A stretch of DNA of 64,000 nucleotides. It comes from Acanthochromis polyacanthus (lineage: Eukaryota > Chordata > Actinopteri > Pomacentridae). How positions within the stretch are numbered: position 1 is the stretch's first letter; each line of letters opens with the position of its first letter. Shown here one piece after another: positions 48,600-63,820 of this stretch. The stretch covers positions 27,797,817 through 27,861,816 of the forward strand of contig NC_067130.1 in the NCBI RefSeq assembly GCF_021347895.1. The letters are read 5' to 3'. The notes beneath the pieces were generated by a model. It worked only from the letters and a program-made list of their open reading frames with translations. It did no database searches and had not been told where the DNA came from. The translations under genes and the position numbers were made by a program.

Positions 48600-48735
48600 G
48601 AGCCGCTCCACATAATAACCCCATTATAAGCCTCATCAATGATGTAATGAAAGCAAACAGTGTGAAAATTGCCTGTAAACAGTTGGATCTGAGTCTCCTG
48701 ATGAATTCAGTGTCTCTTTTATCAAAGTGAGGATG
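48600..48735. promoter_or_regulatory. candidate promoter-proximal enhancer with FOX and TCF/LEF sites
   Basis: This unique block, ending about 90 bp before the presumed promoter, contains CATAATAACCCCATTATAAG (48610-48629, homeodomain cores) and AATGATGTAATG. A forkhead-type TGTAAAC lies at 48674-48680 and a TCF/LEF-type ATCAAAG at 48721-48727. The sites lie in repeat-free DNA immediately upstream of the transcription unit. Confidence 0.45.
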
Positions 48736-48824
48736 AGCCAGGGAGGAGAGGATCGGAGAAGCAGGATGGGAGGGAGGTGAGGGAGGGAGAGTGGGCGTGT
48801 AGGGAGGTCCACTTCCAGCTCCCC

Positions 48825-48900
48825 TCAGCCAATGAAGGCTTGTCACAGGGGACTCACGTGGACGAGGCGCTCTTAAAACCTAGCTCCTGACTTTTTCCTC
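48825..48900 (+). promoter_or_regulatory. barhl1: probable barhl1 core promoter
   Basis: CCAAT at 48829-48833, CACGTG at 48855-48860 and a TATA-like TCTTAAAACC at 48871-48880 stand in order. The TATA-like word is about 780 bp before the coding start. The initiation site would be about 25-30 bp beyond it (about 48905), but this was not verified. The spacing fits an RNA polymerase II promoter. Confidence 0.5.
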
Positions 48901-48904
48901 AAGT

Positions 48905-49064
48905 TCAATTTTTTGGGATTCCCTCCCACCCCGATCGCATCTCGTCCCTTTTACTTGCCAGTTGTGACTATTTAACCCAGTTTAGCTCTCCTGCTTTTTC
49001 TGCGTTGCGCGTCGTCCCTCCGCTTCTTTTCATTTTCCTGCTGCAGCTGTCGGACTCTTTTCTT

Positions 49065-49104
<40 letters not shown>

Positions 49105-49659
49105 GTGTTTCTTGGCTGGAATGCGAGCAGTTTTTGTTTTATTTCTGCGCTCTGAAATCCTTCCTCCCGTGCGCCCTCAGGTCTGACGCTACCTGTCCAT
49201 GGTGCTGAAACGCGGTTCTGTTTTTCGCCAAATGCGAAGCTGCATCTTAAGAAATCCTCCTCGTTTCTGGGGCTTTTGCAGGTGAGAAGTGGATCCGGGA
49301 GAGGAAGTGAAAACAGAACGTCCTGCAGGAAGAATCGCACTTATTTCAGGAGCATCCCTTTTTTTGTTTTTTACCCAGACTTGTCAGAAAAGAAGAAAAT
49401 CGGACGCATGGACGCTCGTTGTAACGCAGCTTAGCCTGGAGATATTTGGGGAGCTGGAAGGAGCCGGAAGGAGCCGGAAGGAGGAGGGTTGATTTGTACA
49501 GGTTCTGGGGAGAAGGGGGTCATTTCTCCTGGATCAACTGAAACTAAAAACCAACCTCCCCCCATTTTTCTTCCTCCCCTAAAATAAAACTTGTCCTGAA
49601 TACCAAATGATAGTTTGAGGAGGCCTCATCCAAAAAACAAACAAACAAACAAAAAAACA
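48905..49659 (+). other. barhl1: presumed barhl1 5' leader with several uORFs
   Basis: If transcription starts near 48905, the leader is about 750 nt. It has a (CT)n run at about 49068-49099 and four ATG frames: 49121-49186 (21 residues), 49199-49285 (28 residues), 49408-49434 (8 residues) and 49607-49618 (three residues). All end before the main start. A CAG|GTGAGA word at about 49280-49285 could act as a splice donor, so part of the leader may be spliced in another form. Confidence 0.5.
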
Positions 49660-54029
<4,370 letters not shown>

Positions 54030-54397
54030 GCCGGCACCCCCTGTAGATAGTTTTTCTTTTTTTTTTTCTACGCCGATCCTGGCAGCTTTGGGACTCGTTA
54101 GAATAAATAAGACAGAAAAAGATAAAAACGAGGAAGAAGAAGGAAAAATAACAAACTGTGCGGCCTTTGTTTGAAAAAGTGGCCGCTTTAGGACGAACCT
54201 GCAGCGGACGGAGCTCTGAGACTGAGCGGGAGATTTTTTATTTTCTTTTTTGTCTTGGAGCTGTATTTATAACTTATTTATTTTTCAACATGAATCAAAG
54301 CATCTAAGTTATGTATTTATTTGAACCAAGTTTCAGTGTTTTTTTTCTTCCCGACTCCAAATGTTGGTGGCACTTTGACCTGCAGTTATTATTATTA

Positions 54398-54432
<35 letters not shown>

Positions 54433-55234
54433 GTTATTATTATGAGTAAATGCGCCATGTATTTGGAGCATATTTGAAGACCCAAAGGAACAACGAGTTT
54501 ATTTTATTTTATGGCCCTTTTTTGTAAATCTGTCAGTGATTTGTTTTTCTTTTAAAGATGATCAACAGTCACAAACTTGTAAATAAGAATATTTTGCATT
54601 TTAACCTAAAGAGACTGATTTTAAAAAAGCTGTTTTTCGTTTTTTTCGTTTGTTTGTTTGTGCGTCTTTTTCAGGACCACGGTGATCCAGTTTTAACATA
54701 ATAGGCTAGATTAGCCATCAGAAACTTATACAGGCGAGTGAGTCAGTCAGAATAATAATATTAATTTTAAAAAAGAGAAAATAAATTAAAAAAAACACAT
54801 AGTTATTGTCTGAGAAGGGAAGGACAAACCTGCCTGGACCCACAACGAGAGCTACAGAAAATCTATATAAAGTCCTTTTTTCTTGTACTTAGTTGAAGTT
54901 TTAGCTCAGTAAAATTGTCAAGTAATTTATATAAAACAGTTTTATCCCTGCAGAGGAGGAGAAATCCCCTCAGTGACGGTCCATTTTTTTGTATTTTCCA
55001 TAAACACTCCGGGTCCACGTACAGGTGGAGGCGCCTGTTGATTTGCTCTAGATGTATTTGAACAGACGTTGTGCATTAACTTATGTTATTTCATATGAAG
55101 CAGTGATAACCCTTAATTGTTATACTCTCCTTTGGTGAAAATGTATATTGCAGATATCAAACTTGTGGAGTGGTTCTCGTAATATTTCCTGGATCATTTT
55201 TTAAAGATTATTTTTATTTCATTTCGTTCCTCTA

Positions 55235-55263
<29 letters not shown>
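55235..55263 (+). repeat. poly(C) run in the 3' UTR
   Basis: Twenty-nine consecutive C residues preceded by CTA and followed by TCAAAAA. Confidence 0.9.
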
Positions 55264-55265
<2 letters not shown>

Positions 55266-55377
55266 AAAAAATTGCCCTTTTACCCCATTTTGTGATTTAT
55301 TTTTTTTTTGGGAAAAAAAGTTGGACAGAAAAAAGGGGGGATTTGATGTAAAAGAGAATTACTTTTATAAATGTGGA

Positions 55378-55383
55378 AATAAA
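55378..55383 (+). terminator. barhl1: distal polyadenylation signal of barhl1
   Basis: AATAAA followed by a T-rich/GT-rich stretch (GTATGTGTG near 55415-55423). The layout fits the cleavage-polyadenylation site of the long 3' UTR. Confidence 0.7.
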
Positions 55384-55405
55384 AGTCTTTCATTTTAAAC
55401 ACGTG

Positions 55406-56279
55406 GCTGCTGGAGTATGTGTGAAAAAAAGAAAATGCCACAAGGGGTAGAATCAACATGTGGATATTCTTAAAAATAGATTTTTAAACATTTTGTAGAT
55501 GGAAAAAAAATCGAATAGAAACCAAGAGGAAATGTGGTTTGAAGGTGCGTTTTCGAGTCATGATTTACACTTACGTGGAATTAAAAATCTGATTCCTAAA
55601 CATAAAGAATTAAACACTTCATTTGACATGATATTGGCAGAAAAAAAATAATCAAATTCAGTGTTAAAATTTAGAAAAAACAAATTTTTTTGGCACCAAA
55701 ATCGAAAATAAACTGTAAATATGTGCAGAGGCCTGCTGGATATTTGATGATAAAGATATCTGAATAAATGTCAGACTTTCCTGGGAGCACCACTAAAATA
55801 ATAAACTGGATTTGCAGGTTTCCCGTTAGAGGAAAACGTGTTTGAGTGATTTTAAACATGTCTGTCAAACTACTTTCTTCCATCCTCTGTTTGGTTTTTA
55901 GTGTCGTTGATTTAATTTGTTCAATGTTGAGAAGAGAGACAAGTTAATAACCAGTGGATCAAGTGCTTTAACATGTTTTTTTTCCTTAACCTTTTCGAAA
56001 ATCTACAGAAAATCATCTAGATAAATGTTAATGTGAATTTGTGTTAATTATTTAATAACATTTGGATTTATTGGGGTTCAATTTTTCGATTTATTTGGTG
56101 TTTTCGCGCAGTTTTGATTGGAAATTGGGCGCACCGACAGTCAAAAAGTGCAATCAAAGATCAATTCCAGCTTTAGAGGAGAGCCAACAAAGCAGAAGGG
56201 TCCAAAATGGAGCCCCCCATGACTCCTGTCAGCCTCCCTTCCTCCCCTCCTTCACCACTTTCCTAAATTAACAGCAGTA
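55406..56279. other. gene-free AT-rich stretch downstream of barhl1
   Basis: No gene, repeat family or clustered motif recognised. Confidence 0.5.
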
Positions 56280-56380
56280 ACTCCGATTCGTTTTCCATAA
56301 ACAATGCAGGAGATGAAATATTAATGTCATGTGCGCAATTGTTTAAGTGCCTTAAATGATCCCCATTTTGGAAATTGATT
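56280..56380. promoter_or_regulatory. candidate noncoding block
   Basis: Unique sequence with ATGAAATATTAATGTCATG (56313-56331 area) and GCAATTGTTTAAGTGC (56335-56350). Adjoins the E-box block that follows. Confidence 0.3.
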
Positions 56381-56419
56381 GTTTCCATCCTTCTTTTTCT
56401 TTTTTCCCCCTCCTCTTCC

Positions 56420-56530
56420 TTGAGGATGCTGGATGTGCGCTCCTTTGCCAAACGGCTCCAACAGCTGGTGACCGGGCTGGAGCTGACTGCAGACCGGGGA
56501 TCAGCGTGGGGACAGCTGGTCAGCGGCTCC
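56420..56530. promoter_or_regulatory. candidate Atoh1-responsive enhancer with two ACAGCTGGT sites
   Basis: ACAGCTGGT occurs at 56461-56469 and again at 56512-56520, 51 bp apart, in a unique GC-rich segment. Both fit the extended E-box favoured by Atoh1 (CAGCTGG core). Mouse Barhl1 is known to be a direct Atoh1 target acting through downstream sequence, which makes this position suggestive. Activity and conservation are not tested. Confidence 0.45.
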
Positions 56531-56689
56531 CACCACCACCACCACCACCTCCACCCTCCTCCTTTCCTCCATACAAATTTCACTCCTCCCTCTCCAGAGT
56601 CTGTGCGCATCCCCAAGTCGCCCGGCCGTGTGCGCGTCGAGGGGTTAAAGGAGTTCAGGCTGACGGACAAGACTTGGCGTGTAGGATGT

Positions 56690-56900
56690 TAACGATTAGA
56701 CAAAAGACTTTAATAGGTTTTAATTGAAAGTCGATAATGGGTTTGATAGCCAGCTCCCCCTGCTGTCACCCACGCATGGCACCTGTTATCTGGGGGCCGT
56801 GAAATATCAGACTGACGGCCTGGTAACTTGCGCTTTTATGATGCGTAAAATTGCATTAAAAATACAGTCCGGGCCGAGCTGGTGCGTCCTGATCACTGGG
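56690..56900. promoter_or_regulatory. candidate noncoding block with homeodomain cores
   Basis: TTAACGATTAGAC (56689-56701), CTTTAATAGG, TAATTG (56721-56726), GTCGATAATGGG (56730-56741) and GTTATCTGGGGGCC (56784-56797) lie in unique DNA. TAATTG is a BARHL/NK-type core, so autoregulation is possible but not shown. Confidence 0.35.
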
Positions 56901-57599
56901 AAAGTGAGGAGAAAAAAAAGAAGAAAGGACAGCATCACCTCCCAACTTGCCAAAAGATCATTATAGTCCCATCATGAGGGTCCGTGACCGATTCAAATAA
57001 CGACGACCCCCTTTATAAATACTTGCAAAGTGAACAGCTGATTATAGAAGGAGAAAAAAAAGAGTCCCTCCGTGCGTCTTGTTGGATGACTCGGAGATTT
57101 TTTTCTTTTCCTCTTTTCTTTTGCATGTGAAAAGGCTGGTGCGTAAATCCCCCGGCTCTTACCGTGGATTGTCCCCGGCTCAGGGTTAATGAAGTGCGGA
57201 TGGAGTCTCGTTGAGCTCCCGAAAGACCAAAAAAAAAAAAAAAAAAAGGCTTAAACCCAAAGGATCACTGACTCTGCTTAATCCCATGGACTCCTAATAA
57301 TAATAATAATAATTCAAAAGAAAAAATAAAGAACTAAACAAAAAAACTCAACCTTTTGATGAAATTAAGAGTGAATCAGAGCGTAATTTGCATTATTGCG
57401 CGCATGGAGCGAAGGCTTTTATTTCCTGCTTTCACAGGACCAATGAGGCACATCTGCAGCCAGAGCGTTTTGTTTAAGAAAATAATAATAATACAAAAAA
57501 AAATTACATTTAAAAAAAATCCGTGGGGGAGGATGAAAAATAGATCAATTAAAATGTTCAAGAAACGCATGGCCTATTTTCCCCTCCAACAACAATAGC
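56901..57599. other. gene-free stretch
   Basis: A-rich runs at 57228-57248 and simple AAT repeats at 57294-57312. No gene recognised. Confidence 0.5.
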
Positions 57600-57760
57600 C
57601 ACAAACGAAGGGAACTCATTTTACAGTTTCATGCGCAAATGTGCCTCTCATATGTGGCCATTATATCCGCTCTGAGTAGGATGAGAAAATTACACCAATT
57701 TATCCCCGCATGCCTATATAGCCTCCATATCCCCACATGCTTTTAGGTCATTTTAGGAAT
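57600..57760. promoter_or_regulatory. candidate noncoding block
   Basis: Unique, balanced-composition block with ATGCGCAAATG near 57630, CATATGTGGCC near 57649 and TATATCCG, plus GCCTATATAGCC near 57711. Located about 3.6 kb beyond the coding end. Inferred only. Confidence 0.25.
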
Positions 57761-60479
57761 AACCTTTGAAGCCCACAAGTGTAGCAAAACAAAGTGGAAA
57801 AAGCACTTTATTACACACAGATCCTCATGTGGAAGACACCAAACAAAGTGTTTGACTTTCTAAAAAAAAGAAAAGAAAGTTAAAGATTCTTTTTCATTCC
57901 ACAACCATTTTCTGCTAATAAAATGATTAAAATGCTTCTCATTTTGTTGCATAAAGACAGTTGATATGGTGGAAATGTAAATAAGCTGCAGCAGGATGCA
58001 CTGATGCTGCATTCCAAGTAAGCAGGAGAAATTATCAGCCAGTTTTTATTTGTCTTTCATATTAAAATCTAAATTTATAAAGTCACCAAACAGCTTTATT
58101 CACCTATATGGCTCAATAACTGGAGATGAGGAGGAGAAAAAGGGGAGGGGGAAAAAAAGCAGGAGGTTAGTGGAATGAATCTGACTCAGCATCGAACAGA
58201 GACGTTTAAAGAGATGAAGTACAGGAGGAGTTAAAGGAGGGAAAGCAGAGCAGCAGCTTCGGCAGCACATTCCCGGTTAGAGATCCGCTCTTTGCCTGGA
58301 GGTACGAAGGGGGCCGCGAGGAGGAATGAAAGCCTTCGCCGAGTTGGAGGGGAGATAACCCCACTAATCATTTCCCCCAATATGATGGAAGAGGGGGGAG
58401 AGAACTACAAACTTAGGTCAGGGGCGCCGGGATTGACATCCCAATCTCAGCAAATAATGAAAGCTTTCCTCCCGGATCACAAGGAGGGTTAGGGAGGAAG
58501 GCAGGAGAGGAGAGCGAGGGCTGAAGGAGGATAGACGTGGGGAACAGAAGAAGTGGAGTTTGCCGCCTCACATTGACATTCTGTCTTCAGACCTCTCAGA
58601 TTCTCACAGAAGAGAGTGAAAGTCCCCAAAGACTGACCGAAATTAGCATGTGTGAGCTCGGAGACGACCTTAGCACGCCTCTACATCACTGAAATAAATG
58701 GGTAAAATACTCCCGTGGCTTCCAGGAACAACGAAACAGTCTCAATATCAAGATTGTATGCATTTGTGCAGCTATATTTTTGCGATTTTCAATCAAATTT
58801 GTCAAAACAAACATGCTACATGTTATTGACGTCAGATTTGTCCAGCCTCATGCTATTTTGCTTATCCGAGCCAACAAAGCAAGCCAACTAATGATGCATA
58901 CAAGTCATAATGTCTAAAAATGTGCCGAAGTTGTAGCTAGAAAGTCCATTAATAGGCTAAAATAGCAGTTTGTAGTGTTGATGTATCAAAAAAAAAAGAT
59001 TCAGCTACAGAGCGGAAACTAGATTTTGCTCCAAAATTAAGACGACCTCGGACATCTTCAAGTCTTTCTTAACACTACGTTGCATCACTCGCTACTACCA
59101 AGTGGCAGTTTGTGGAAAATGACCAAACACAATTGGGAAACACCATTTTCCAGAAGCCCTAGATGTCAAATGTTGTGGCTCCATGGAAGGACGAAGCTCT
59201 CTGATGGACAAAACCTTGGATTATTAGTGTTGTGTGGTGCTTGTAGGTCACTGGGAGCTGTAGTTTTCCACTTGTTTGGCTGTTCTCGCTGCACAAAACA
59301 TTCAGATTCTTGTAGGAAGTGTCGTTGTGAATGGTGGTTTGTCTTTGAATATGGAAACAAACCAGGAACATGCTTCGTTTTTTCATGAAGACAATGAAAG
59401 TAGTAGCTTGTACAATTGAAAGATGGACGATGCCATGACCTCTACTCTCTGTAGCTGCTTTTAAATAAACTGGATTAATATTGTTAGTTAGATTTTACTA
59501 TCTTTTGCTCTTTCGACCATCTAAAAACGCTGCAGATGTCCAACATAATCCCTCCAATATCTACATTCGAGATGTAAACTGTTTTCCAAACATGGCCGCC
59601 ATCACTGAATCAGCATATTCTAAATTGTCGACAGATAAGCAGTTAAAAAAAAAAAACAGCTTATTTTTCACAAATTTGGTCTATTTTTTGAAAGACTCAA
59701 CTTAAAAATGGCCGCTGTAGAAGGACGCTTAAGAATTTTTAATACCAAATGACATAAAATAAATTTCAGCACCAACATCAATAATGCATGGCACATTTTG
59801 CATCGAGGAAAGCGTCTTAACAGCGAAGCTACATCTCAAATGTTTAGCTTTAATTTAGCCTTAACATGAGCCACCTGGGTAGGAACTTTGCCTGAATAAA
59901 TTACTCAGAAATTAGCAGATTTTTTTTACTTAGATAATGAAGTGAACAAGGTTAGCATTCCAAGCTAACATATGCTAATAGGCTCATTTGGTGCCAGTTG
60001 CTGTTCATAAGGCCTTAAAGATCGAACAACATGTTTCACTTTTAATAGTCGACAAAACAGAGAACCATGTTGCTATTTACAGCAACAAGCCTGAGTTTCA
60101 GAATTGCAGACATGACTCATTAAGAACATAAAACAGATATGACTCGCTTCCTGTTTTTTTTTTCCCAGTGAGTGTTGGAGGCTGTGTAGCTCACAGCAGG
60201 GGGCCGGTGTAAGCCACATTACTATCAGATGACACAGATTATTCAATCAATACCTTGTTGTGTTACGACTGGCTTCCCCGCCTGCCTCCCTGCCACACTG
60301 CTACTCTCTTAGCAGCCACTTTGGTCAGACAACATGGTGGGAAAGAAATAAAAAAACAGCCCGAGGCCTTGACCCCCACCGGACAAACCAAATGCCTCTG
60401 GGACCCGATGACAACCTCGAGCAATGAGTAAATCCCCCACTGATCTGACTGTGACTTCCAGACATTTAAGGAAATAGAA
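57761..60479. other. gene-free stretch
   Basis: Unique and AT-rich with purine-rich runs (58100-58170, 58480-58550). Part of it (58255-58450) has GATAACCCCACTAATC and may be regulatory. No gene recognised. Confidence 0.5.
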
Positions 60480-61790
60480 GAACTGACTTTAAAATGACCC
60501 AAAAAAAAACAAATTAATGGGGTTTTTCTGTCTCCGCGCATGCAACGTGATAAATTCTGCAACAGCAACACAAGAAATGACTGTGCACGGGATAAGTTAG
60601 CTTGACTGTTCCTTTGTGATTTATTGAGACAAAAACTGTAGAAAAGCTGGACTTAAAAATCACAAAAACCACAAATTATTGTTTTCTTTTCAGTATCGGC
60701 ACATGCAATGCGATGAATTTGGCAAGACCAACACAAGAAACAAGTGTGCAAGGGTACATTTTGCTTGACTGCTAGTTTATGATTCACAAGGATTAAAAAC
60801 TGCGAGAAAAGCTCTACTTAAAAATCACAAAAAAGACACAAATTATAGTTTTTTATCCTCTTTTGGCACATGCAATGTCATAAATTCTGCAAGAGTGGTA
60901 AAAGAAAAGAACAGCACAAAGTAAAAGTTAGCCTGATTGCTAGTTTTTGTGATTTATAGTGGCATAAACTGCTAGAAAAGCTGGACTTAAAACCACAAAA
61001 AAACACAAAAAAAACAAACCCACAAGCTCGTGGGTATTTTTTCAGCCTTGGCAGCAAGAGCAACACATAAAAAAACTGACTGTGCAAAGGTAAAGTTAGC
61101 TTGATTGCTAGCTTGTGATTTATGGTGACAAAATGCTAGAAAAGCTGGACTCAAAATCCCCAAAAAAAACACTAATTAGTGGAGAGTTTTTCAGCCTCAG
61201 CACATGCAATGTCATACATTCTGCAAGAGCGATACGAGAAAAGGATTGTGCAAAGGTAATGTTAGCTTGATTGCTAGTTTGACATTTATAGTGACATAAA
61301 TTGCTTGAAAATAGTGACTTAAAATCACAAAAAAAATCCAAATTAGCAGAAATTTTTCAGTCTTGGCAGCAAGACCAACAAATAAAATGCCTGTGTCAAA
61401 GTAAAGTTAGCTTGATTGATAGTTTGTGATTCAGAGTGACACAAACTGCTCGAAAATGGGGAATAGAAATTACAAAAAAAACATAAACTAATGTTTTTTT
61501 TTCCAGTCTCGGCATGCATTGAGATAAATTCTGCAACAGCAACACGAGAAACGCATTGTGCACAGGTGAAGTTAGCTTGACTGCTAATTTGTGATTTATA
61601 GGGACAAAAATACGAGAAAATAGGGATTTAGAATCAACCAAAAAAGCACAAATTATTGTTTTTTTTTTTCCCCCAATCTCGGCTCATGCAACGTGACAAA
61701 TTTAGCAAGAGCAACACAAGAAAAGGACTGTGCACACAAAGTAAGTTTAACTGCTAGTTTGGGATTTATACTGACAATATCTTCATGACA
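60480..61790. repeat. tandem array, about 165-bp unit, eight copies
   Basis: The phrase GTTAGCTTGA(T/C)TGCTAGTTT and variants recurs at about 60596, 60763, 60928, 61095, 61261, 61406, 61571 and, degraded, 61745. Intervals are 165-170 except for one of about 145. Each unit also carries TTGTGATTTATAG-type, CTAGAAAAGCTGG-type and CATGCAATG(T/C)(G/C)ATAAATT-type words. Units differ by many substitutions and small indels, so the array is not recent. No coding content. Confidence 0.85.
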
Positions 61791-61879
61791 ATTTCACTGT
61801 GACATTTGCCATTTTCATATTTGTACACTGGAAGGTTGTACGGCCCTGAATAGGTGGGAAAATTTTAATCACACAAAGG
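61791..61879. other. short AT-rich spacer, nothing recognised
   Basis: Unrecognised sequence between the array and the next block. Confidence 0.4.
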
Positions 61880-62200
61880 GTGAGACCTTTAAAAAATACA
61901 TGCTAATCCCATTATACTTCCAAGGTCAACAGTCTCATAATAAAGCCGGTTCTTCAGACTCTGGAAAAAGCCGAATTTTTCTTCAACCTGGCATAAATGC
62001 ACTATTTATAAGTGATCCCCGCATTACAGCTTGTACATGTGGAACTACGTCTCATTTGAAAGCGGGCTCAATTAGAGGGAACAGGCGGTTTCTCGGACAC
62101 CCCGGCGGATCCTCGGGGTCACCGTCCAGGGGCCACAGGGAGGCCTCCCACCTCATAAACATAAAGGGAGGAGAGGCCATCAATAAGTGATGAGGAGTGG
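61880..62200. promoter_or_regulatory. candidate noncoding block
   Basis: Unique balanced-composition sequence with CTAATCCCATTATAC (61901-61915), CTCATAATAAAGCC (61933-61946), ATTTATAAGTGATCC (62004-62018) and CTCAATTAGAGG (62067-62078). The clustering of AT cores in an otherwise repeat-bearing region suggests regulation; untested. Confidence 0.35.
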
Positions 62201-63479
62201 TATACATGTATTTTTAACGGCGCTGCTGTGTGATGTCTGGCAGCGCTCTCACACTCTATCTCCTGGTGGAGGGCAGAGAGCAGAGAAGGACCAGGCCTTT
62301 TCTTTTCTTTTTTTTTTTGAATTAGGACCTCCTCCCTTTCTCTGTGAGACAGGGTGAGGACAGACAGGAGGAGGTTTGGAGTTAGAGGGTCCAAAGAAGA
62401 CGAAAAAAAAAGAACGAGGGTGGGTGTCAATTGTTAACAGGTTCTCACTTTTGTTGCTGTTTGTCAGTGTGAGTTTGAGCGGAACAAAGAGTGGTTTTGA
62501 GGGGAGAAGCTGCAGCAATCAAAAGCTCAGAGGGTCAATTTAACAGGAAATCAGGTCATAGTGGTGAAAGGCTGCTCTTACAGGGTTTCGGTCATACAGA
62601 TTAAAGACTGATTATTTCACCAAATTGAAGACATTTATATGTTAGTAGCTTCTTCTGACATCCACACAAACCATAATATTATCATGATATTTATAGAAAT
62701 TCTAGTTTGTGTCTTTTATCTTTATTTCTGCGAGTAAATTAAACTGAAAATATGAGTGTATGCAGGCAGAGAAAGAATCAATCTAATGTTGGTATGTTAA
62801 TCATATGCTTAATTATTTATTGTCATGATATCAGTAATTAATGTCTTAAATATCACTGTTATCATCAGCGCTGGTATATTCCAACAAACAGCCATAACAT
62901 GTCAAATACACGACCTATGTTGCACCGATGAATCAGGCTCAGAATAAAGATGTATTTCGCAAAAACAGAACGAAGTTTTATTCCACCTGAAAGAATAAAA
63001 ACAACTGACCCAGCTGAGTAGCTCGAATCATGAATCCATTAACGTGTAAATCATCTACAATCATGAATATATTGCTAAGCCAATCAATAAAATGCCAAAA
63101 AATGTCACTTGGTTGGTTCAAATTGCTCCATTTCTGTGAACACTTGTCCAAAATCCATGACAAAAGAGAGAAAAAACACAAATCCTCACATTTGAAATGC
63201 TACTCAATCAACAACTCAACTATCATTCCAGCTCTAAATGAAGGATAAAAAGATAATATTTAAAATATTGCATGAAAACATACACCTCTGTCTGAGTCCT
63301 GTGTTGCAGAATTGAACATGTCAACATGTGATGTTTGGCAAACTACCACATTCATCCAAACATCCTGCAAACCCGTGATTTTCTTTCTGTTTTTTTCTTA
63401 TCTTCTTTTACAATTTAGTTACATTTAGCATTCAAGTCTCAGCTCTGGATAAATTATGGGAAAGTTGCAGAAACGCCGA
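62201..63479. other. gene-free AT-rich stretch
   Basis: No recognisable gene or repeat; A/T runs and short frames only. Confidence 0.5.
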
Positions 63480-63820
63480 GGGAGCAACACTGTGCTTTCT
63501 GGCAGGAAAGGAAATGATTGATGTTGCTTGTAGCCTACAGGGGAGGAAGCGGGAGCACGACAATCGATTCAATCAGCGATGGCAGGCAGGAGAAGCAGCA
63601 CAGCTCCGGTTTGATTTACATGTGAAAGATTCCACAGAATTATTGTCATTATCAAAGAGGAGGCAGCTGCTAATACATCACTGTGTTTATATTGAGCTCT
63701 ACTGCACTGAAATCATCACTGAACAATTAGATATTCCTACTACGGTACTGCAAAGCAATGAGCCATTTAATCTTCACATCTACAACCTGAAACCAGTAAA
63801 TATTTGGAATTTGTTGGGTT
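63480..63820. promoter_or_regulatory. candidate noncoding block
   Basis: Unique sequence containing ACAATCGATTCAATC (63560-63574), GTTTGATTTACATG (63609-63622), GAATTATTGTCATTATC (63638-63654), GAACAATTAG (63721-63730) and CCATTTAATC (63763-63772). The frame at 63514-63822 has no recognisable product. Enhancer role inferred. Confidence 0.35.

Larger units (their letters stand above)
54030..55405 (+). other. barhl1: barhl1 3' UTR
   Basis: AT-rich, about 1.37 kb. Contains an ATT-type simple run (54385-54443), a Pumilio-like TGTAAATA (54578-54585), a 29-nt C run (55235-55263) and a terminal AATAAA (55378-55383). An earlier AATAAA near 54101-54107 could give a shorter form. The exact cleavage site is not seen. 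Confidence 0.75.

Noticed and set aside
49615..49659. N-terminal extension of the barhl1 frame
   Set aside because: The in-frame codon at 49615 is TTG, and there is no ATG before 49660; family members begin at the Met-Glu now chosen.
60480..61790. Possible CRISPR-like array
   Set aside because: Units are contiguous diverged tandem copies of about 165 bp, with no separate short identical repeats or unique spacers, and the context is vertebrate.
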